In this document: in pieces, positions 59,541 through 64,000 of the stretch
Numbering within the stretch: the stretch's first letter is position 1
Layout: each line of letters starts with the position of its first letter
DNA from: JAPLDA01 sp043787975
Lineage (GTDB): Bacteria > Bacteroidota > Bacteroidia > AKYH767-A > 2013-40CM-41-45
DNA: 64,000 bases
NCBI GenBank assembly: GCA_043787975.1
Contig: JAYVUK010000017.1
Location: 1 to 64,000 of the forward strand
Reading direction: 5' to 3'
Program-made: the position numbers and the translations under genes
Notes under the pieces: model-generated
What the model saw: the letters and a program-made list of their open reading frames with translations, nothing else
Database searches by the model: none
What the model was told of the DNA's origin: nothing

Positions 59541-60167
59541 ATGCAAATAGAGAATAGTATGCTGAGATATTCAAATAATTGGTTATTGTTTTTGTTTTTT
59601 TTTATTTCATGTAATCATCCACTTAACACAACTGCTTTACTTAAAAAGGCGGTTGATAAAATTCAAAAGAAAGATTATGACAATGCCTATAATGATTTAA
59701 ACACTTTGATCTATAACGATTCCACTTGTGCTGAAGCCTATTGGTTGAGAGGTCAAATACTTGATTTAAAAGGAAAAGATAAATCTCTTGTTTGTCAAGA
59801 TTTAAAACGCTCAGCTGCTTTAGGATTTCAAAAAGCTAAAGAATCTTATGAGTATTATTGCGGTGATAAGATAATAGATAAATATAATGAGCAGTTGAAA
59901 CAATTTGAAAAATATATTGCAACTTATCCTGATAAATTTGAGGGATATTATGATCGAGCGAATTTAAATTTTGATTACGATTCTTTAGAAAAGGCTATTG
60001 AAGATTATTCTAAAGTACTTACTATTACAGAATATCCAGTAGCATATTATAACCGAGGTTTAGCATATTTAAAGTTAGGTCAGAAGGACAAAGGCTGTCC
60101 GGATGTTAGAAAAGCAATTGATCTTGGGTATAAAAAGGCAGAAGAGGCACTTCATTTTTGCCAGTAA
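59541..60167 (+). CDS. AT-rich TPR lipoprotein
   Basis: A 208-residue protein. A lipobox FISC lies at about residue 25 (or 19 if it starts at Met7, 59559, which gives MLRYSNNWLLFLFFFISC). At least three TPR-like repeats follow, such as DNAYNDLNTLIYNDSTCAEAYW and YPVAYYNRGLAYLKLGQKDKG. The region is clearly richer in A and T than its neighbours, so it may have been gained laterally. A simple repeat of ACGAAT words precedes it. Confidence 0.75.
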   Translation: MQIENSMLRYSNNWLLFLFFFISCNHPLNTTALLKKAVDKIQKKDYDNAYNDLNTLIYNDSTCAEAYWLRGQILDLKGKDKSLVCQDLKRSAALGFQKAKESYEYYCGDKIIDKYNEQLKQFEKYIATYPDKFEGYYDRANLNFDYDSLEKAIEDYSKVLTITEYPVAYYNRGLAYLKLGQKDKGCPDVRKAIDLGYKKAEEALHFCQ

Positions 60168-60315
60168 TTTAAGGTCTGCATCATAAACTACTTATTGAAA
60201 ATATTTAATCCTACCTTTTTTCTAAAATTATTCTCTGTTATTGTTTATAAAATTTCCCTTCTCTTTTTCAATCCGTTTACATTTTTCATTTCTTTGAGAT
60301 GAGAAAAAGTATAGC

Positions 60316-60984
60316 GTGTCGAAAGAAAGTATTGCCAACGTTTTAGCCCGTTACATCCCGGAACCTGCAGTCGAAATTTGCTGCAAGTGGATTGTGTGTT
60401 ACAACATCCACGTTCGCATCACGCGCAGCCGCGCTTCCAAGTTCGGAGATTACCGCCCGTTAAGAGAAATCAACGGTCACCAGATTACCGTTAACCACGA
60501 TCTGAATCCGTATTCTTTTCTCATCACCTTCGTTCATGAAGTGGCTCACTTGCTTGCAGAGATCCATAACAAGCGAAGAATTTCTCCTCACGGCCGCGAA
60601 TGGAAATTCGAGTTCAGCCAGTTACTCAATTATTTTCTTCAGCAAAATATTTTCCCGGACGATCTTGTTAGCGCTTTATCTTCCTACATGAAAAATCCGG
60701 CTGCTTCGAGTTGTTCCGATCATGATTTGCTTCGGGCATTGCGGAAATATGATACGAAAGAAATGATCAATGTGCATCATCTTGAAGACCTTCCGCAACA
60801 TTCATTATTCCGCCTCCGCTCTTCCCGGTCAAAATTAATTTTCAGAAAAGGTGACCGGATACGCACGCGTTTTCATTGCATCGAGATAAACAGCCGGCGT
60901 GAATACTATGTAAATCCTCTTGCCGAGGTGATTATTCACGAAATTCCTCAAGACGGACTTCAATTGAACGTGCTGAGTGTCTGA
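60316..60984 (+). CDS. SprT-like metallopeptidase-fold protein
   Basis: A 222-residue cytoplasmic protein that begins at GTG 60316. The zinc motif is HEVAHLLAE, with a likely third ligand in RISPHGREWKF. The surrounding LITFVHEVAHLL and SQLLNYFLQ fit the SprT family, which includes proteases acting on DNA-bound proteins and uncharacterised bacterial relatives. I see no zinc-ribbon cysteines at the C-terminus, as in the bacterial short forms. The role here is unknown. Confidence 0.85.
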   Translation: MSKESIANVLARYIPEPAVEICCKWIVCYNIHVRITRSRASKFGDYRPLREINGHQITVNHDLNPYSFLITFVHEVAHLLAEIHNKRRISPHGREWKFEFSQLLNYFLQQNIFPDDLVSALSSYMKNPAASSCSDHDLLRALRKYDTKEMINVHHLEDLPQHSLFRLRSSRSKLIFRKGDRIRTRFHCIEINSRREYYVNPLAEVIIHEIPQDGLQLNVLSV

Positions 60985-60992
60985 TTAATTTT

Positions 60993-61000
60993 TATTTTTG
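60993..61000 (+). promoter_or_regulatory. Possible -7 box of the aminotransferase gene
   Basis: TATTTTTG fits TAnnTTTG and is followed by TTCGG; the start would be near 61007, 20 nt before the ATG at 61027. No -33 TTG at the right distance. Confidence 0.4.
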
Positions 61001-61026
61001 TTCGGTCAACTTTTAAGACACTCACA

Positions 61027-62316
61027 ATGCTTGAACCAGTAATATCCAATAAACACGATTTGACGGTTTCGCTCATGGCGGAAAACCTGATCGGTTCTGA
61101 AATCATAAAACTTGCCGCTGAAGTCAATGAAAAAATAAAAAACGGCGAGCGTATTTTCAATTACACCATCGGTGATTTTGATCCGAATATTTTTCCGATT
61201 CCACAGGAACTGACGGACGCCATCGTTGAGGCCTATAAAAATCATGAGACAAATTACCCTGCAGCCAACGGAATGATTGAACTCCGGAAAGCGGTTTCGT
61301 CATTGCTGAATGAACGGTTGCACCTGGATTATTCTCCCGATGAAATCCTGATTGCCGGCGGAGCACGGCCACTCATTTACGGAACCTACGTGACCCTTCT
61401 TAATGCCGGTGATACCGTGGTGTTCCCGGTTCCGTCATGGAATAACAATCATTACTGTCATCTCACACAAACGAAACCGGTTTTTGTAGAAACACAACCG
61501 GAAAATAATTTCATGCCGACAGCAGATGAGATCAGACCTTATCTGAAAAACGCCACACTACTTTCACTTTGTTCACCATTGAATCCAACCGGAACCATTT
61601 TCAAGAAAGAACAATTGGAAAGTATTTGTGATTTGATATTGGAAGAAAACAAACGAAGGGGCCCTAACGGTAAACCGCTCTACCTGATGTATGACCAGAT
61701 CTATTGGGTGCTGACATTCGGTGACAACCAGCATTACAATCCCGTTTCGCTGCGACCGGAGATGAAAGAATACACGATTTTCATTGATGGAATTTCGAAA
61801 TCATTGGCTGCTACAGGCATTCGCGTAGGTTGGGCATTTGGTCCGCGTAAGATCATGGATAAGATGAAATCCATTCTTTCACACATCGGAGCGTGGTCAC
61901 CAAAAGCAGAACAGGTTGCTACAGCCAATTATCTTCATATGAAACATGAGATGGGAACGTATGTCAATGATTTTAAAAAACGAATTGATACGCGTCTCGT
62001 GAAATTCTATGAAGGATTTGTACAACTGAAGAAAGAAGGGTTTAAAGTAAATGCAATTGCTCCGCAGGCTGCTATTTACCTGACGGTCCAGTTTAACCTG
62101 GCAGGAATGAAAACTCAGGACGGCAAAGTATTGAAAACTCAAAAAGATGTAACTCAATATATTTTAGATGAAGGAAAACTGGCATTGGTTCCCTTCTCTG
62201 CTTTTGGTTCATCAGAAAATTCAAGCTGGTACAGGCTTTCAGTTGGCACCTGCAATTCTGCGGAGATCGATGAAGTGTTTACTTCGTTGAGAAAATCGTT
62301 GAGCGGATTAAGTTAA
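61027..62316 (+). CDS. Class I/II PLP aminotransferase
   Basis: A 429-residue fold type I enzyme. The PLP lysine is in FIDGISKSLAATGIRVGWAF. Cofactor and substrate contacts are in LSLCSPLNPTGT and LYLMYDQIYWVLTF (Asp and Tyr). The N-terminal substrate arm is FNYTIGDFDPNIFPIPQ. The amino-acid substrate cannot be read; aspartate- or aromatic-type substrates are usual for this form. Downstream is a strong hairpin. Confidence 0.9.
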   Translation: MLEPVISNKHDLTVSLMAENLIGSEIIKLAAEVNEKIKNGERIFNYTIGDFDPNIFPIPQELTDAIVEAYKNHETNYPAANGMIELRKAVSSLLNERLHLDYSPDEILIAGGARPLIYGTYVTLLNAGDTVVFPVPSWNNNHYCHLTQTKPVFVETQPENNFMPTADEIRPYLKNATLLSLCSPLNPTGTIFKKEQLESICDLILEENKRRGPNGKPLYLMYDQIYWVLTFGDNQHYNPVSLRPEMKEYTIFIDGISKSLAATGIRVGWAFGPRKIMDKMKSILSHIGAWSPKAEQVATANYLHMKHEMGTYVNDFKKRIDTRLVKFYEGFVQLKKEGFKVNAIAPQAAIYLTVQFNLAGMKTQDGKVLKTQKDVTQYILDEGKLALVPFSAFGSSENSSWYRLSVGTCNSAEIDEVFTSLRKSLSGLS

Positions 62317-62317
62317 A

Positions 62318-62377
62318 TTTTAGTTCTTAGTTCAAAGTTCTTAATTGGTGCTAGGAACTTTGAACTAAGAACTAAAA
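62318..62377. repeat. Perfect 23-bp inverted repeat behind the aminotransferase gene
   Basis: Arms at 62318-62340 and 62355-62377 pair without mismatch around a 14-nt loop and contain TAGTTCTTAGTTCAAAGTTC. It starts two bases after the stop codon. There is no T-run after it on the plus strand, and the same word repeat forms the element at 43071. Confidence 0.9.
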
Positions 62378-62477
62378 ACATTCTAAATACTTAATAAAGT
62401 AAACGTCATCCCTTAAAATTTACCTATCGAGAAAATTTTTACTTTCTTTTTTTACTGACGTTTAAAAATCATCACGG

Positions 62478-63563
62478 ATGAAGAATAATTACTGTGTTAT
62501 CATGGCAGGCGGTATTGGCAGCCGCTTCTGGCCGATGAGCCGAAACAATCACCCGAAACAATTTATTGATATTCTCGGAACAGGTAAAACGCTGATCAGG
62601 CAAACCTTTGAACGGTTTCTGAAAATTTGTCCGCCCGAAAATATTTTTGTGGTGACGAATGAATTGTACCTGGAACATGTGTACAAACTGATTCCTGAAC
62701 TTCCCAAAGAACAGGTGCTTGCCGAACCATTGCGAAGAAATACAGCGCCGTGTGTTGCCTACTCTTCTTTTAAGATCGCTGCGAAAAATCCGAATGCAAA
62801 TATTGTTGTGGCTCCATCTGATCATGTGATCAAAGATGAAGAGGGATTTCATGAAGCGATTCTGAAAGCGCTTGACTTCACGGCAAAGAATGATGCACTG
62901 ATCACACTTGGGATTCATCCAAGCCGTCCTGACACTGGTTACGGATACATTCAATTCAAGAATGAAGAGAGCGATGAAAAGTTCAAGATCAGTAAAGTGA
63001 AAACATTTACAGAAAAACCGAACCTGGAGATGGCAAAATTCTTTCTCAAGAGCGGAGAGTTTTTATGGAATGCCGGCATCTTTGTATGGAACCTGAAAGC
63101 AATCATGAAAGGATTTGAAGATTTTCTTCCCGAGATGTATGGACTATTCAAAGAAGGAAAAGATTTTTATGATACTCCTGAAGAAGCTGAACATGTTCGC
63201 AAAGCATATACGCACTGCACCAACATTTCCATTGATTACGGAATTATGGAGAAAGCAAAAAACGTGTATGTGATGAGCGCTGAATTCGGCTGGAGTGATT
63301 TAGGAACATGGAAATCTCTTTATGAAAACCTGGATCATGACAATCTTGAAAATGCAATTGTGGGGAATCATGTGATGCTTGATAAGACCAGCAACTGTAT
63401 CATCAACATTCCGAAAGACAAACTTGCCGTGATAGTAGGCCTGGATAATTACATTGTTGTGGAATCGGACAATGTTCTTCTCATTTGTCCGAAAGATGAT
63501 GAGCAACTTGTTCGCAACCTTGTGAACGATGTGAAGATTAAAAAAGGAGAAAAGTATGTTTGA
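62478..63563 (+). CDS. manC: Mannose-1-phosphate guanylyltransferase
   Basis: A 361-residue nucleotidyltransferase making GDP-mannose for glycans. The signature is YCVIMAGGIGSRFWPMSRNN with HPKQFIDILGTG, then VVAPSDHVIKDE and the product-site TFTEKPNLEMAKFFLKSGEF. The C-terminal phosphomannose isomerase domain found in bifunctional ManC is missing, giving the short form. Supports polysaccharide synthesis together with the flippase cluster. Confidence 0.93.
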   Translation: MKNNYCVIMAGGIGSRFWPMSRNNHPKQFIDILGTGKTLIRQTFERFLKICPPENIFVVTNELYLEHVYKLIPELPKEQVLAEPLRRNTAPCVAYSSFKIAAKNPNANIVVAPSDHVIKDEEGFHEAILKALDFTAKNDALITLGIHPSRPDTGYGYIQFKNEESDEKFKISKVKTFTEKPNLEMAKFFLKSGEFLWNAGIFVWNLKAIMKGFEDFLPEMYGLFKEGKDFYDTPEEAEHVRKAYTHCTNISIDYGIMEKAKNVYVMSAEFGWSDLGTWKSLYENLDHDNLENAIVGNHVMLDKTSNCIINIPKDKLAVIVGLDNYIVVESDNVLLICPKDDEQLVRNLVNDVKIKKGEKYV

Positions 63564-63589
63564 GAGTGATGCTTAAAAAGCTCATCGAC

Positions 63590-64000
63590 TTATTCTTTTA
63601 TTAACTTCTGAGTATATGCTTTTTCTCCGTCGTTCACTTTTACAAAATACAATCCGTTTAAAAAATTTCTGGAATTAATAACTTCGCTCTTCGAGTTTAT
63701 TAATGAATGATAAACTTTTTCTCCCATCACATTATAAATTTCAATTGTACCTTCCAATGGCAAGCCTGAGATTGTAAACTCTCCTTCTGAAGGATTAGGA
63801 AAAATCGAAAAAACAGGTAACTTATTTTTTTCTGGTACCTGCATTGGTATGCAAGGATTAGTTGTTGCATCTATTTCCAGTACGTCACAATCAGGACGAT
63901 TACCAGTAGCAGAACCGGCAAAGTCGAAAAGTTTTTCGTACGTATTTGTTGTTGGATCAAAACTAAATATAACACCTAAATTATTAGTTCCTCCTTCGGC
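63590..64000 (-). CDS. C-terminal part of a GloVer-repeat T9SS protein (cut by window edge)
   Basis: The frame is open to the right edge. The far part reads NNLGVIFSFDPTTNTYEKLF, a GloVer-type tandem-repeat unit as found in secreted Bacteroidota proteins, then NRPDCDVLEID. The last 80 residues (FSIFPNPSEGEFTIS to KLIKE) are a type A sorting domain for type IX secretion. It converges on manC. The start is outside the window. Confidence 0.8.
   Translation of the reverse strand, partial: AEGGTNNLGVIFSFDPTTNTYEKLFDFAGSATGNRPDCDVLEIDATTNPCIPMQVPEKNKLPVFSIFPNPSEGEFTISGLPLEGTIEIYNVMGEKVYHSLINSKSEVINSRNFLNGLYFVKVNDGEKAYTQKLIKE

Overview
The window comes from a chromosome of a Bacteroidota (Bacteroidetes) bacterium, probably a free-living gliding or T9SS-bearing member. 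The grounds are: the gliding genes gldB and gldC; four genes for proteins with type IX secretion C-terminal sorting domains; a serine palmitoyltransferase with a putative ceramide N-acyltransferase (sphingolipids); the Bacteroidota-type -7 promoter box TAnnTTTG in front of several genes; and many Bacteroidota-specific families (DUF4468, DUF4292, a PorT-like barrel, degenerate EnvC-like M23). The base composition is moderately AT-rich. The content is housekeeping and envelope biology. I see no prophage, insertion sequence, CRISPR array or rRNA. One tRNA (Arg, CCT) is present.

Layout. 0-2.8 kb: a broken gene end with a duplicated palindromic repeat, then the sphingolipid pair. 3.2-7.3 kb: universal stress protein with a small membrane protein, a D,D-carboxypeptidase with LysM, a DUF4468 protein, and engB. 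7.3-12.5 kb: gldC, gldB, an outer-membrane barrel, nadE and hflX. 12.5-16.5 kb: a T9SS cargo protein, an MltD-like transglycosylase, two unknown small proteins and tatA. 16.6-23.8 kb: a leftward envelope cluster (flippase, dut, sugar nucleotidyltransferase, TPR lipoprotein, DUF4292 lipoprotein, EnvC-like protein). 23.9-31 kb: acylphosphatase, a caspase-like small protein, enoyl-CoA hydratase, a B12-binding subunit, a very large NtrY-like histidine kinase and purN. 31.2-33.5 kb: phosphate uptake (DUF47 and Pit) and YceI. 33.5-38.6 kb: a self-inhibited Fic enzyme, tRNA-Arg, metG, LD-carboxypeptidase and YraN. 38.8-47.2 kb: a leucine-rich T9SS protein, an RsuA/RluB-type pseudouridine synthase with a long disordered tail, dnaG, a hydrolase lacking its nucleophile, and a polyprenyl synthase. 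47.4-53.2 kb: an FAD protein, MlaF/MlaE-like transporter genes, and an iron-uptake operon (small CxC lipoprotein, feoA, feoB). 53.2-64 kb: an M43-type T9SS metalloprotease, a 7TM SpoIIE-type phosphatase, a TPR lipoprotein, an SprT-like protein, an aminotransferase, mannose-1-phosphate guanylyltransferase, and the end of a GloVer-repeat T9SS protein.

The most unusual theme is repeat DNA. Short palindromic or word-repeat sequences fill many intergenic gaps, and related sequences also lie in frame inside housekeeping genes: nadE (linker between its two domains), metG (two places), dnaG (linker before the C-terminal domain) and the pseudouridine synthase (at least three places). They encode low-complexity peptides such as NLPTGKQA and TVNSKPE. 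This resembles the in-frame palindromic elements known from Rickettsia proteins. A second class has a conserved two-hairpin architecture whose stems differ in sequence but stay paired. These are readings by eye; no alignment or database search was run.
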